Of a DNA stretch of 64,000 nucleotides, positions 1 through 12,662 are shown piece by piece. The DNA comes from Elysia crispata (lineage: Eukaryota > Mollusca > Gastropoda > Plakobranchidae). Both the position numbers and the translations under genes were made by a program. The stretch is from contig JAWDGP010000033.1 of assembly GCA_033675545.1 (NCBI GenBank), positions 80,001 to 144,000 of the forward strand, given 5' to 3'. A model generated the notes under the pieces. The model was given only the letters and a program-made list of their open reading frames with translations, searched no databases and was not told the origin of the DNA. How positions within the stretch are numbered: position 1 is the first letter of the stretch; each line of letters begins with the position of its first letter.

Positions 1-55
1 ATTGTTGTTGTTATTATTATTGAAGAACCTGAGCAGAAGTAATAACATAGACACA

Positions 56-57
<2 letters not shown>

Positions 58-129
<72 letters not shown>
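58..129. repeat. (AT)n microsatellite
   Basis: About 36 AT dinucleotides without interruption, in the intron after exon W14. Open readings through it (Ile-Tyr repeats) are not genes. Confidence 0.98.
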
Positions 130-130
<1 letters not shown>

Positions 131-198
131 GCGTACAGCTGCAGCATTGCTGTAGACCTCTACGAGTTTGTTTTAACATTTTAATTTTTCATACTTAC

Positions 199-375
199 CG
201 ATCAAAGTAAGCGTCTGCCCAATAAAGTCGTTCAGCTTGGAAATCGATGGTGAGCCCGTTGGGCCAGCCTAACTGCTTGTGCCTTATCTGTGTAATATTG
301 GTCCCGTCTGTAAAACAACGAGCTATATAAGCTGTCTGCCTGGAATTTCGCAACCAATCAGAATAGAACAAAAAC
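199..375 (-). CDS. LRP2: LRP2-like exon W14: propeller 2, last exon in window
   Basis: A 177-nt phase 2-2 exon (acceptor CCGTCCCCAG, donor GTAAGT) encodes FLFYSDW (YWTD position), then LGWPNGLTID and RLYWADAYFDR. This is the best-conserved blade seen here and closely resembles the same region of megalin. It ends in phase 2, so the gene continues into sequence before base 1. An AT dinucleotide run starts 70 bases beyond the donor. Confidence 0.92.
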
Positions 376-1473
376 CTGGGGACGGTGAACGAAAAGAAAA
401 ATCCATCCTTTAGCATCGCGAACCATGAACTTATTGGAATTTTTTACGTAACTCAGTTTTTTTTAATTTGTTCCCCCCCAGCATGTGCGGAATTGGTTCG
501 TGTTTCCCTTGGACGAGGATGCACACGCTCATTGCTACCCGATGTTGAAACGAATCAGTTTGTATCTACAGTGAAAGAATCTTTAATTTTTGACAATTAT
601 GCTCCAGGTTTTATTGCAATTTCAACAATGACTTCATTATTCAGAGATAGTAAGGTTACTGCTTTCAAAAACAGATGTTGGTGCAGGTATTCCTTTGCAT
701 TTGTCCATATGTTAAACTTGGCTAAGACTTGTAGAGATGCCTCATGGAACCTTGTAACTATTTTATTTCATTTATCAAAGTTTACGCTGCATTTTTCTCT
801 TCGTCATTCTCCAATAGCCGATCCACGAGTAAGCTGCCAATGTTGGATAATTTCTGGTCTTCTTCGCACTTTAAAAGAGGCGAAGATTCTATCTTAACTT
901 GTGAATGACAGCTTTTAACAGAAATTAACCCTAATTTATATCTAATCAATATCATAAGAATCAAAATAATGTAAAATATCAGCCCCTATCGGAAATATTT
1001 GGATTAAGGCTGATAAATGTTTTTAGTAATCATTTAGTATTTGTTTCAGAATGTTTTTATACTTACCAATCAACAACATTACTGGCCCGTGTAAAAATGT
1101 ATAGGCAGAGACAACCAAAATTAAAGCCTATGTTACTGAAAATAGTTGCCTTGGAGAGGAAGCTAATTATCAAATACCAATATTTCATGAAAAAAAAATA
1201 TATTTTATATAAAAAAACGATGCAACGGCGTAACAGAAAAACTATTAAGATAGTGAATAAAATAAAGTTCTTCCTTTGACAGTCCTTTCCCTTCAAGCTT
1301 GTTTTAGTCCCTTTCTTTTCACTTCACAACATGCGCCGTGCGGAATATGTCAAATTAAATTGTTTATGCATGTTAAAGAAAACGCTCTTTCTATCTCGAT
1401 CACTCAAATCCTTAAAAAAAAAACCCATCAAAACTCTCATATCTGACTTGGAAAAAGAACGGGTAAAAACATG

Positions 1474-1475
<2 letters not shown>

Positions 1476-1511
<36 letters not shown>

Positions 1512-1690
1512 AAAGAGATCGATAGATAGTTTAAACAATATATATATATTGAGAACAAGATAAAAGAGACAGACATAGAGAGAGAGAGAAAGTGAGAACA
1601 AAAGACAGGAGACAAATAAGAAGAGAGAGAGAGAGTGAGAGAATGGGCAAAAGAGAGAAAGACAGAGAGTCAGAGAGGGAGAAGGGGGCC

Positions 1691-1726
<36 letters not shown>

Positions 1727-1820
1727 AGAGAGAGAGAGATAGAGAGAGCCAGACACAGACGGACACAGACGGACACAGACAGACAGACAGACAAACAAAG
1801 ACAGAAAAAAGGGGGCGGGG
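1476..1820. repeat. (GT)n run and GA/CAGA-rich purine tract
   Basis: 1476-1508 is a pure GT run. 1570-1820 is a long purine tract of imperfect GA, with GACA units near 1750-1800 and an A/G-rich end. It produces Ser-Leu or Arg-Glu pseudo-readings in several frames. Confidence 0.95.
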
Positions 1821-1885
1821 GTTAAAAAGTTAAAATAATAATACGAGTAAAAAGAATCGCAAGAGGTTGATATAACAGCTGGTTC

Positions 1886-2745
1886 CTATTTCATTTAATG
1901 TAATGCGCCATATGCATACATTTTGCGGGGTAGCTGTAATAAGGTTTCATTAAAATGTAATGCGCCGGAAATTCCGGGGAGTATTAGTTCTAGGTTTTAT
2001 TAACTTTGATACACCATACATTCTGAGGAGTATTGGATTTAGGTTTCATTAACTTTGATACACCATGCATTCTGAGGAGTATTGGATTTAGGTTTCATTA
2101 ACTTTGATACACCATACATTCTGAGGAGTATTGGATTTAGGTTTCATTAACTTTGATACACCATACATTCTGAGGAGTATTGGATTTAGGTTTCATTAAC
2201 TTTGATACACCATACATTCTGAGGAGTATTGGATCTAAGTTTCATTAACTTTGATATACCATGCATTCTGAGGAGTATTGGATTTAGGTTTCATTAACTT
2301 TGATACACCATGCATTCTGAGGAGTATTGAATCTAGGTTTCATTAACTTTGATATATCATAAATTCTGAGGATTATTGAATCTAGATTTCATTCAGAGTG
2401 AGATGCCGTATATTCTGAGAATCTAGGTTTCAAAAAGTATGATACACCATACACTCTGAGCAGTTTTGGCTCTAGGTTTCATTAAGTGTGATGCACCATA
2501 CATTCTGAGAAGTTCTAGGTCTAGGTTTTATTAGCTTTGACACACCATACACTCTGAGCAGTTTGGCTCTAGGTTTCATTAAGTGTGATGCACCATACAT
2601 TCTGATGAGTATTTGATCTCGGTTTCATGGATTGTGATGTGCAATACATTCTGAAGAACTTGGATCTAGATTTCATTCCCATATGCGCCGCACATTCTAT
2701 ACCATATGATTTTCACCCACTGTAATACGCCGATTATTTACGTTA
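1886..2745. repeat. 49-bp tandem satellite
   Basis: A tandem array with a 49-base period (for example GGTTTCATT starts at 2042 and again at 2091). Each unit contains TTTGATACACCATACATTCT followed by GAGGAGTATTGGAT. The centre (about 1990-2390) is nearly uniform. Units at both edges are diverged, shortened or interrupted, as expected for an array that turns over from its middle. About 17 units in all. Confidence 0.93.
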
Positions 2746-2985
2746 TTTACTTTTAATAGGTCTCAAACATTCTCACTATTTGAGGATATGGAAGGAGATA
2801 GGAGGGAACAATAATCAGCACCAATCGAGTTTTTTTTTTAAAGAAGAAAGATCATAAGTATATCAAGCTTTATTATCTTATATTGCTCTCTGATATTTAT
2901 GTAAACAATAACAAAGATCAGATTTTATTTCCATTCATATAAAGATGTATATAGCGGTCTATTTCAAAACAAAATAAAGGCCTAC

Positions 2986-3181
2986 CCTTTGAGCGGATGC
3001 ACCACAATGGATCTCACATTGCCGAGGTTTTTGAGCAAATCGCGCCTATCGTCCGGGTGATTTACCCGCAAAACTGATACTGTACTGCGTCGGAAGTCCG
3101 TGAAGAACAAGTTCTTGGAAATCCAGTCGAAGGTCATACCTTCTACAGAGCCAATGTCTGTTACCAACTGCGGTTGAGGAT
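2986..3181 (-). CDS. LRP2: LRP2-like exon W13: propeller 2
   Basis: This 196-nt exon runs from phase 1 to phase 2 (acceptor TTTAAACAG, donor GTAGGC). It encodes VEGMTFDWISKNLFFTDF, a clear blade with FFTD in the YWTD position, and RSIVVHPLKG at the end, matching the (R)SIVVHP-x2-G pattern that precedes a YWTD strand. The donor GTAGGC is weak but is the only site that keeps phase with W14. Confidence 0.9.
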
Positions 3182-3357
3182 CTGTTTAAAAAAAATAGAA
3201 CGGGTTTAGAAGGTGGTAGTGTTCAGTAGGTTTAAATATTTTTCTGAGACTTTTGAGAACCACTTAAATTCTGACGATTCCAACTTTTTGGACTAATTCA
3301 AATAATTTTTTTACTCCGAAAGAGAGGTGTAAAGGGAGTTGTCCCTTTTTAAATTCC

Positions 3358-3440
<83 letters not shown>
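3358..3440. repeat. (ATT)n microsatellite
   Basis: About 27 perfect ATT trinucleotides, in the intron just beyond exon W13. Confidence 0.98.
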
Positions 3441-3835
3441 GATTATTCTTACTATTATTAGCCTCTGCGTCAAAGGAAAACAGTGACAAATTACACTTAT
3501 TCAGGGTTTCGACTTGCATGATAGTGCAAGATGAAATCTAATATTGGAGACAAAAAAGAAGAATTAAACCTTCATTATTATAGGCTGCATTGTCTAGTAA
3601 ACCACTGCTTTAATTTTATAGCCATTAGGAAGGGAGGTAAAAAAAATAGGCAGAATAAATATGATTACATGTATATTGAGAGGAAAAGTAATAGAGACGT
3701 AAAGTCAGAGAGGGATGGAAAAATTTAAAAGGGCACACAGAGGTTTAGAGAGTGCGTCAGTGGTATTAACACAGACATATTGAAATATAATTACCAAAAG
3801 TCATGAACTCCGTAGAAACATTTAGAAGAGTTCTA

Positions 3836-4003
<168 letters not shown>

Positions 4004-5811
4004 CTAATTTTTGGTAAGAACCCTTTCCTCCGTTGACTATTTTTTCCTTCACTGGAATTTGCGTACCTCTCAACGTCAGGTGGTTGAAACAGTTTTGTTT
4101 CCTCAGTGAACACGATATGTCTGATGTGTTTGTCAAACCGTAAAGCAGAGTACAGCATTATTCTTTGACATGAAAATAATAAACATATACTTGATTCTTT
4201 TTACCTTCATTCCCATTTCTACACCTCAATCCGTCTCCATGCTTATCAAACACTTACATAGAATGTGAATTCCCAATATTAGGTGAATGTCCAATAAAAG
4301 GGCGAAGCAACCCAAAATAAAGGTAGAGCAAGTTGCAATATATGATACAGCCTAAGGCATCAGACAACATAAGATAATACTTTATTAGTCAACATGGGGC
4401 ATTTGGTTTGGCTACAGTGTAATATAATCAAGTATGCACCGCTAACATAAAAGCGCTACGTGAACAGAATTCTAAGTAAATCATCCCTCACCGCACACAT
4501 TAACCTCCATCCCCCACAGCTTCGCACACACACACATACACATAATTACAATGGATTTAAGAGCTACAGCTCGAAGCTCATTATTGCATGTAATTTTGGC
4601 TCTTTTTGGGGAGATGAAGATGATTGATATATTGTACAAAATATGGGGAAATCGAGCTCAGAAAATTATCTCTTGAAGTGAAACTGTAAACAGAGACCAA
4701 TTGGTCTGAGAAGGATTTCAATAATTGTCAGGGCTTACGCCATGCTAGCACATTATTGCGTCTTTCTTGGTAGTCAAAGATTTAACATTGCACTTTTTTT
4801 CTCTAAAACTGTCGACTTTTACGTGTACGTAGTATAATCAAAATGTCCAAAACCTGTTCAGCTCGTTCTCAGATTCTTTCGCTTTCTCTACTTTTACACC
4901 TGAGGTTACTGACTCGCACCTTGAGGCATTCTTCGGTCCCACCCAGTAACTTCTTCAAGTTTCGTTTTGAAAATATCTTTAAGTTTTGGTTATGTTCTTC
5001 TTGACATAGTCTCATGTCTTTGTTTTACGTCGCGTTTTGTTTTTGAACTTCGGATCTATACTCGTGATGGCCTGTTTTTTTTTTCTCATTTTCATGTCGT
5101 TTTATACACATGATCTGTAGTTTGGGTTGATCGACATGTTTTTTCTCAATGCTACCCTTTCAAAGAAAAAAAATGTATGACTCAACAGTGTCAGTCAGCA
5201 CAAGTCAAAATCATACTCCATTTTGCGGGGCCAAAACAATCTTGTAGAACTTCTCTTGTTGTTTCAGTCCATAAATTCACCTCTTTTCTTGTTAAGTTTT
5301 CTCGGATTAGTTTTGGTTTTTATTTGAGGGTTAAGCAAAAGTGGGTAAAGTCCTTGGCAACAGAGAACAGAAATAAGCATTTTCAACATTGCAGTAGCAG
5401 CGATCATTGTCTTCTCATTTTAGATAGGTGATTAACATAAAGGAGGTAGCTGGGCACGGAGCAATGGTTGAAATCGACCACGATGATCTAAACTGCGTCA
5501 GGTCCACGGAGGGGTGACAGGAGCAACACGGTAGTACGGTGTATGTGTGTGTGTATGTGCATTGGCAGCTCATGTGACTAGACCACACTGTCGAATAGCT
5601 TACTCTAAAATCGCAAGGCAGATAGTAGAATATCAGTCATACACACAGAAGCTCAATAAACGGGGGATTCCCAAGATACAGGCCGAGTCTCCAAAATAAA
5701 GAGAAAAAAAGACTTTTGTTTCAAAGTGAGCTGTCTCATTAATTAACTATTTATTTCGCATATTTAGAGTAATTTGAGATTGTTGTTGAGTGGACCGATG
5801 GACTGAAAACG

Positions 5812-6057
5812 AGGCTTCCTAAAATACACACAGGCCAAGTCACCGAAGTGCACAAACTTTTGCATGTTTGAGTTATTGTAATCTATTTCGTTTAACTTCA
5901 GGCATAGTTAGCACAGAATTGAACTCAGAACGCAATTATAATTCAATTACTGGCTTACACAAAAATATCTAACTGTTCTAACTATGCCAAATAGTTAAAT
6001 GTTATTGCTCACTCTTACACTTACTGTGACTTGGCCTGTATGTATTTTAGGAAGCTT
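5812..6057. mobile_element. Nested inverted-repeat (foldback/MITE-like) element
   Basis: Two 32-base arms, 5812-5843 and 6026-6057, are reverse complements with two mismatches (core TTCCTAAAATACA and CAGGCCAAGTCAC). Inside them a second perfect 11-base inverted pair lies at 5901-5911 (GGCATAGTTAG) and 5978-5988. The whole 246-base unit could fold into a long hairpin. It has no coding capacity. A related half-motif (ATACAGGCCGAGTC) occurs at about 5679. I saw no clear target-site duplication. Confidence 0.65.
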
Positions 6058-6904
6058 CGGGTGAAAACAAAATGTGCTACCTGAGAAGTATTCTTCTTAC
6101 ATTATTATGCTAGATAATTAAAAGAAGGAAATTTCTAGGCACCCTCGAAAAAGAGGCTCCCTAGCTTCGAGTCTAGGTTTCTTCCAGAAATCTTTAAGCT
6201 CTAAGATCTAGAGTCTAGACCAGTCCTTATATCTAGATGCTAGTCTAGATATGTAGACTCTAGATCTAGATTAGAATAGAATCTTATCTAGATTTTAGAT
6301 TAGTTTCTCTTGAATGTTAACACTAGACATATTCTAGATTAAAATTAACTAACAGGCATCTACGATTCTAGATAGATCTTAATCTCCATAACCCAGTACA
6401 ATGCCACAGCATAGATCTAAATTTAGGCTAGGCGGGATCTAGTTATAGAACCTTCATCTCATCTAAACTAGATCATGTTTGAAAACCTATGGAAATTTGA
6501 AAATGCAGTAAGCTTGTTATACATTTTTTTGCCTGTACCCGCACTCGCAACTCGGCCTCATTAGGTTTATAATAATGATACGTTCCTACTAGATCTAATT
6601 CTTGTGCTTTATTTGCTTGACCTTCAACTTGGCGAGGCTTTCGCCCCTCTCTCGATCTATGTCAGTAGGTGTACATCTAATGTCTTCTAGGGCTATACCT
6701 TAGAAGGATTTTAGTACAAAGCATTGACTTGAGTACTAAAGTGGGAAGTCTTTACAGAAGCCTAAATTGTTCTCATAATTTATCTAAAATCTAAGTCAAA
6801 ACTCTGATCGTATCAAGATCTGGAGGCTACCTAGCCTGGAGTCTAACTGTCCTCCATTTGGAGGCTACCTAGTCTCTTCTGTTAAAAGAAATAGACCACG
6901 ATAA

Positions 6905-7265
6905 CCCCTTAACACATGTTTAGATCAAGCAGTTTAGAGCTAGCAACACCACTTCACAAAATGATCTGACGTCACATATGGCAATTTGTGGAGAGCAGCA
7001 AATCATCCAATTTTATTGGTATGTTTCCACCAAGTAATTTGCAGCAAGCCACTATAATTATCTTTTGAACAAAGAGGAATTGGATACCAGAACAACGATA
7101 ACGTCCTCAAGTGATCGGGATTTCGACTAGCAGGTATTACTTGCTCATAGAACTACAGCACGTACCAACAAATGAAAAAGGTGAAGCGAAAAAGAAAAGG
7201 AAGCGTCAGGGTGTGTTCTGGGTTACAACCATAGAACTGATGTGTACCTCTTTAATAGGCGATAT
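6905..7265 (+). repeat. Unclassified dispersed repeat, copy 1
   Basis: This stretch matches the reverse complement of about 31610-31980. Shared landmarks in order are GCTAGCAACACCACTTC, GGAGAGCAGCAAATC, TTTTATTGGTATGTTTCC, CGTCCTCAAGTGATCG, GGTGAAGCGAAAAAGAAAA and a GCGTCAGG segment. No coding sequence is visible. It is probably a non-autonomous transposon of unknown class. Confidence 0.65.
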
Positions 7266-7594
7266 CCTTAATAAATTTCAGCGAGAGTAACCTTCCTTGA
7301 ACGACTTGCAAAAACAGCTTGGGCTTAAGCTTAATACATGTAGTTAGTTTTTAAAGTAGAAATTATTGTTGACAGACGGAAAATAATGAATTTTATATCT
7401 TATCTTCGAAAAATTAATATATAGGTTAAATCTAGATATTATAAAGGCGTGAACAGGTAAATTTATTAAAAAAAAAAACAATTAAAAAAAAAAAACCAGT
7501 GTAATACATGAAAGGCGTTTGTGGCGCTCCATGACTACAGTGCAATATTAAGGTGTCAACTCATGCGGGCTATGATTTTTGTTTTTGCCTGTCG

Positions 7595-8215
<621 letters not shown>

Positions 8216-8479
8216 TGCCTCAAGTGAAAGTGTATAAAGTGAAATGAACTTAAGTTTACAAGTGATATCGTCCTTTTCTTTAAAACTTCATCAGTACCTC
8301 GAGGCTTTTGCAAAACAATTTTACAACATGACAACATTAAAGTAGGGAGAGAGAAAGAGAGAGAGAGAATTGAATTGAATGAGGTTTATTTGCCGGGCTA
8401 CACGCCCATTACAAATATGAAATATGAATACAAAATGAACAATGCCAACAAATTTTTACAAAAGAGAAACAACATATTC

Positions 8480-9338
8480 TATACTACTCATCTTACACTC
8501 TCTCCGTCTCCAACAGTTCTCTTCTTCTAAAAAAATACATAAATCAAAAATTTTGCAACCGAAATAGAGTTATTAAGATGGACAATGTATTTTTGTTACG
8601 TTTTGACATAAATTTTGAGGGTATAGCATTAAGGCGCAAATCTACATAGTTTGGACAAACGAATAAAAGTAATATGAAACTCGTTTTCTTCTTCTGCTGT
8701 ACAAAATGGACACTTCAATAATGTTTTGTTAGGACTGAATTTGTATCAATGGCAATTTATTTGGGAGACACCAAGCCTCAATTGAATGAGCATTTCTTAG
8801 AGATCTCCCAAAGCACTTATTGTTTAGAAAACGCTCAGGTTGGATTTGAGAGTTACAAAAAGATCTATAAAACATCATGTGTTGATTATTATATATTTCA
8901 GTATGCCAATGCTTGTAGCAATCAACTAAACGTTCTTTCATTTGTATGACAAACAATTTTTCACTTCCAACTTCTTTACCCATCCATACGATGCCAAATC
9001 CATATGTACAAAGCAAGTCTCGTACATCACTCACCCATTTATGATGTCCATTTTCACTTGACGTATAAAGCATCTCATAGGCTTGGCGACAAATTTTGCT
9101 CTTGGACATTTTCAGTAGACGAAACCAATACTTCAAAAAACAGATTTTGTGACAAATGTACAATGGGTATCTACCCGTATCACCGTAAACAACATACATT
9201 CAAAAATCTCTTAAGACCAAAAGTATGCACTCTCTCAATTCCTGTATTCTTGCACTCCCCATAATTTACAACCATAGGAGAGCATGGGGAGGACTTTTGA
9301 GTCGAAAAGTTTAAGGAAAATGTCAAGTGTGCAGCAAT
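8480..9338 (-). pseudogene. LINE ORF2, C-terminal region and 3' end
   Basis: An open piece (9199-8729) carries HHKWVSDVRDLLCTYGFGIVW and CYKHWHTEIYNN, typical of the region after the RT in APE-type LINEs. It is followed, in another frame around 8715-8600, by CPFCTAEEENEFH, a cysteine-containing segment often seen near LINE C-termini, and FVCPNYVDLRL. The reading ends before 8480; the rest to 8371 is 3' untranslated. Confidence 0.7.
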
Positions 9339-10828
9339 TTATGGTGTCAAGTGCTTCAGAAGTTCTATACATGACTTTTTGGCTTTCATTATAAAAGATG
9401 TTGTACAGTTGACAAAACTCAATTTAGTAGAAAAATCGATGCCTAAATACTTATACGAGTTAACGACATTCAAATTATTTGTTTCATAATGCCAATGTTC
9501 ATATTTACTAGGGTGGCCACCCTTTCTAAATACAACAATTTGTGTCTTATCCAAGTTGATCTCCAGTCCCAACCTTTCTGATTGCATTTTTATGAGATTT
9601 AATTTGATCTGTAAACCAATAATAGAGTCCGATAAGAGTATTGCATCATCAGCGAAAAATAAGTGGTGGGTTGTTTCTAGACCTGGCATAAAATGAACTC
9701 CGTGCTTAGCATGAGCATTAATAAACTTTGAAACTTCTGCGACAAATATTGTGAATAATTTGGGACTTAAAAGGCAACCCTGTTTAAGACCAATAGAACA
9801 TTGGAAATAGTTTGACGTTTCACCGTTATTTCTGAGAGCTGCCAGAACAGTAGTAGACAAGGGGGTTGATTGCGTTTAAAAAGGTTCCAGTGATTCCATT
9901 GCATTTTAGTGTTTTAAAATGTGCTTGTCTATTCATAGAATCAAAGCATTTTCTATAATCAACAAATGCCACATACAACTTTTGATTCTTTGAAAATTGT
10001 TTTGGAACCATGGCTTAAAAAGAAAAAAAATGTGATCTACAGTAGAATAACCTTCTCTAAATCCAGCTTGTTCCTCAGGGAGCAAGTCAAGGGCATTTGT
10101 AAATAAAGTAAGTCTTCGATCTAAAATATTTGAATAAACTTTTGACAGAAGAGAAGTAAGGGAATGGGTCTAAAGTTATCGCACATATTGATGTCATCCT
10201 TTTTGTGAATAGGTATAATAATGGATTTACCCCATTCATAAGGAAAAGATCCCCGTTGAAAAATACTTTGAAAAACTCGAGCTAAAAAATGCGTTCGAAC
10301 ATTGTGGCCATTGTATATCATTTCATTCAAAATATTATATGGACCTGGTGACTTATTATTTTTCAGCGATTTGATACTTTGTCTAACTTCGTCCTCTGAA
10401 ATGGGTGAATTAAGGATCTTATCATCCGTAATATTTTTATAAATATACTCATCATCAGAACGCTCACCGCAGATAGGGAGAACTTGTTTCTGGGCTTGAA
10501 ATATATAGAGAAAATATCTATACCATTCATTTATATCTATAGAATTTGTGGTACGTCTGTTTGGATTGAGAGACCGGACTTCCTTCCAAAATAAGGTTGG
10601 ATTATTTAGGCTTTTAAATAAGGTCGATATTTTATGAGACGAGCATGCTTCCTTTTTTTCTTTGAACAGTTTTTTTTTATACGATTTCCTATTTTGAATA
10701 TACTCTGCTGTCCTGACAGCGGATCTCCAGTTCCGATAACGGCGTAGGCTTCTTTGAACTTTTTTCTTGTAGGTATAGCACTCATGATCATACCAACCCG
10801 ACCTAAATTTTGACTTTCCAGTTTTCAA
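9339..10828 (-). pseudogene. LINE ORF2, reverse transcriptase
   Basis: The RT lies in at least three frames. 10828-10121 carries the N-terminal fingers (SIKSLKNNKSPGPYNILNEM, IIIPIHKKDD, NFRPI). About 10130-9840 carries the EEQAGFREGYSTVDHI segment and FVDYRKCFDSMNR with the first catalytic Asp. 9860-9339 carries GLKQGCLLSPKLF and LFFADDAILL with the catalytic FADD. Frameshifts separate the pieces near 10130, 10015 and 9850. Catalytic aspartates are preserved, so the decay is by indels and not by active-site loss. Confidence 0.88.
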
Positions 10829-10972
10829 CTTGAAGCCTTTCTCATAACTTGAGCAGCATCTTTCAATATATTACAAAGAGACATAAGACATGATTCTGTA
10901 TCAAGATAGACATTTTCTTGAAGAAAATTTACATTGTTCTTTACTTCTTCCGAGTTCATTTTTTCAATAAAT

Positions 10973-11870
10973 TCATTTGCTTTCTCGATACTCCAACCAA
11001 AGAAAACGTTTAATTCTTATTTCGCTCATAGGAGCAGATTTTACAGCACTATTTCGAATATTTAGTGATAGTGTAACTGGCATATGCCAAGATTCGATAC
11101 GTGATTCTACAGACATATCAATATTATTGCGTAGGAGATCCGCAGAGACAACAAAGTAATCGATAATACTATTACCATGTGGGGATACAAACGTGAAAGA
11201 ACCTTTTGGATCACTGCTGCACATGCCATTTAAAATCATAAACTCAAACCCTGCGCACATCTCCAACAAACTTTTACCATATCCATTAACAACATTACGT
11301 TCAGAGCGCCTACTGTAGAGGCCTTGCATTTCACAAAAAAAGGATGACGAGTTGAGATTTTCTACATATTTGAATGCCGTTACGCACTTCATTAAGGGCT
11401 GTACACAAGAAGTTCTAGCGTTAAGGTCGCCACGTAGTATACTACATTGCGAATGTTTTGTCTGTAATTCAGTAATACATTGTTCGAGCATGTGAATACC
11501 ATTATCATATTCCACGGTATTATAGTATGGGGATGAATAAGGAGGAATATAAGCAGAAGCAAAAATGATGTCCCCATTTCCCTCCACACAAGTGTTTCGT
11601 AGTTTTAAGGCTATAATATTGTCAAAGTCATGTTTGATTATTTCACAAAAATTCTTTAAAGATTTCTTAACAAACACAACTTCACCACCAGAGCAACGCC
11701 CGTGGGCTGAGAACTTTAAAAGCTGGAGGAAAATATCTGATAAATGATGGTAACAAATCATCTGGTAAAACATCAGTGTCTATAAAAGTCTCAAGGAGAC
11801 GAACTATATAAAAATCCTCAAGGTTCTTGAAGAAGGAATTATCGTAAAGTTATAACTTATTACATTCAAA
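10973..11870 (-). pseudogene. LINE ORF2, apurinic-endonuclease domain
   Basis: This is the N-terminal part of the LINE pol. Visible motifs are RGDLNARTS (the GDxN metal and phosphate-binding motif), GSFTFVSPHGNSIIDYFVVS (ending in the SxIDY motif) and a late SWHMPV that fits the SDHxPV histidine motif. This enzyme nicks the target DNA to start reverse transcription. The open part is 11773-10973. Before it, the first strand of the domain is split by stops (around 11780-11870). The frame is lost again at 10973 before the RT begins. Confidence 0.82.
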
Positions 11871-11909
11871 GTTGACAAGCAGCCCGCGTTGTCCTATGGA
11901 AGACGTCTC

Positions 11910-12575
11910 TCCGCCGTTAAGATCCGCCTTTCTGTTACACGGGATGTTCCTGTGGACTCAGTTGGTACTGGTTCCATCACGAGGCGATCATTTTTATAGT
12001 ACCCTCTCTTGCCACTTTCTCTTAGTTTCTTTAACTCTTGTAATCATTTGACACTCCAAGGTTTATTATTTTTAGGTCTGCGCGGGACTTCAGGACACTT
12101 AGCTTGTCCTCAAACTGAAGGAAACGGACAAAAATTGTGTCTTGGTCTGCCTAGAAGATGCACCCGCTGCATATCCTCGTTACACCACTTCTTACATTTC
12201 ACACTTTTGTTAAGAATAATCTGTTCCTTTCTTCTTCATGTTCGTGTGATTTTCGTTTTTGTCCCCTGGGACGCCATGTAGAATAATGTTTTCTCTCGGG
12301 CTGTACCGTTCCTGTTGTTCCAATGAGTCTTCTATGTGGTCTAATCGACCCTGAAGCGCACCGATGGCGTCACTGTTTGCTTCTATATCCAAATGGATTA
12401 CTTTTTGCCTATGTTCCAATTCCTCCACCTGGTCCTTTATTTGAGAGGCGCTGTCTCTCAATTCTTAAATTGACGTCTCCACTCACTTTGGGGTTGCTAC
12501 AGCTTTTGACACTTCCAATGTGAGGTCCTCGAACTTTTTATTTATTACGTCATGAAATGACGCGATTTGTTCCTC
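11910..12575 (-). pseudogene. LINE ORF1 remnant (coiled coil plus RNA-binding region)
   Basis: Starting near 12575, the minus strand encodes FEEQIASFHDVINKKFEDL, then a heptad-rich stretch (12461-12300: QIKDQVEELEHRQKV and GALQGRLDHIEDSLEQQER). Next is YSPRENIILHGVPG, the start of an RRM-like domain, and after a frameshift, KRGYYKNDRLV near 11990. Coiled coil plus RRM is the layout of LINE ORF1 proteins, which bind the element RNA. Stops and shifts occur from about 12210 onwards. There is no start codon, as the 5' end is missing. Confidence 0.7.
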
Positions 12576-12588
12576 GAAGAGAGAGAGG

Positions 12589-12661
<73 letters not shown>
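12576..12661. repeat. (GA)n microsatellite at LINE 5' end
   Basis: A GA run, pure from 12599, that abuts the 5' end of the LINE. A shorter GA-rich stretch (8342-8370) abuts the other end. Confidence 0.97.

Positions 12662-12662
<1 letters not shown>

Larger units (their letters stand above)
376..2985. other. Intron between W13 and W14
   Basis: A 2.6-kb intron. 376-1475 is A+T-rich unique sequence with an unassigned plus-strand reading of 170 codons (385-897) that overlaps the exon boundary and shows no domain. Then come a GT run, a purine-rich tract and the 49-bp satellite. 2745-2985 shows nothing recognisable. Confidence 0.7.
8371..12575 (-). mobile_element. APE-type non-LTR retrotransposon (LINE), decayed
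   Basis: A 4.2-kb minus-strand element with an ORF1 remnant, an apurinic-endonuclease domain, a reverse transcriptase and a C-terminal region, in the usual order. Its 3' end is at about 8371, ending in short ATTCA-type repeats. Its 5' end stops inside ORF1 at about 12575, so it is 5'-truncated. GA microsatellite adjoins both ends on the same strand, suggesting insertion into a GA repeat. Several frameshifts and stops disable it. I cannot place it in a named clade (Jockey, I, CR1 or similar) with confidence. Confidence 0.88.

Noticed and set aside
385..897. A 170-codon plus-strand open reading beside exon W14
   Set aside because: It overlaps the W14 acceptor on the other strand, has no recognisable domain and no supporting signals. 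It may be chance.
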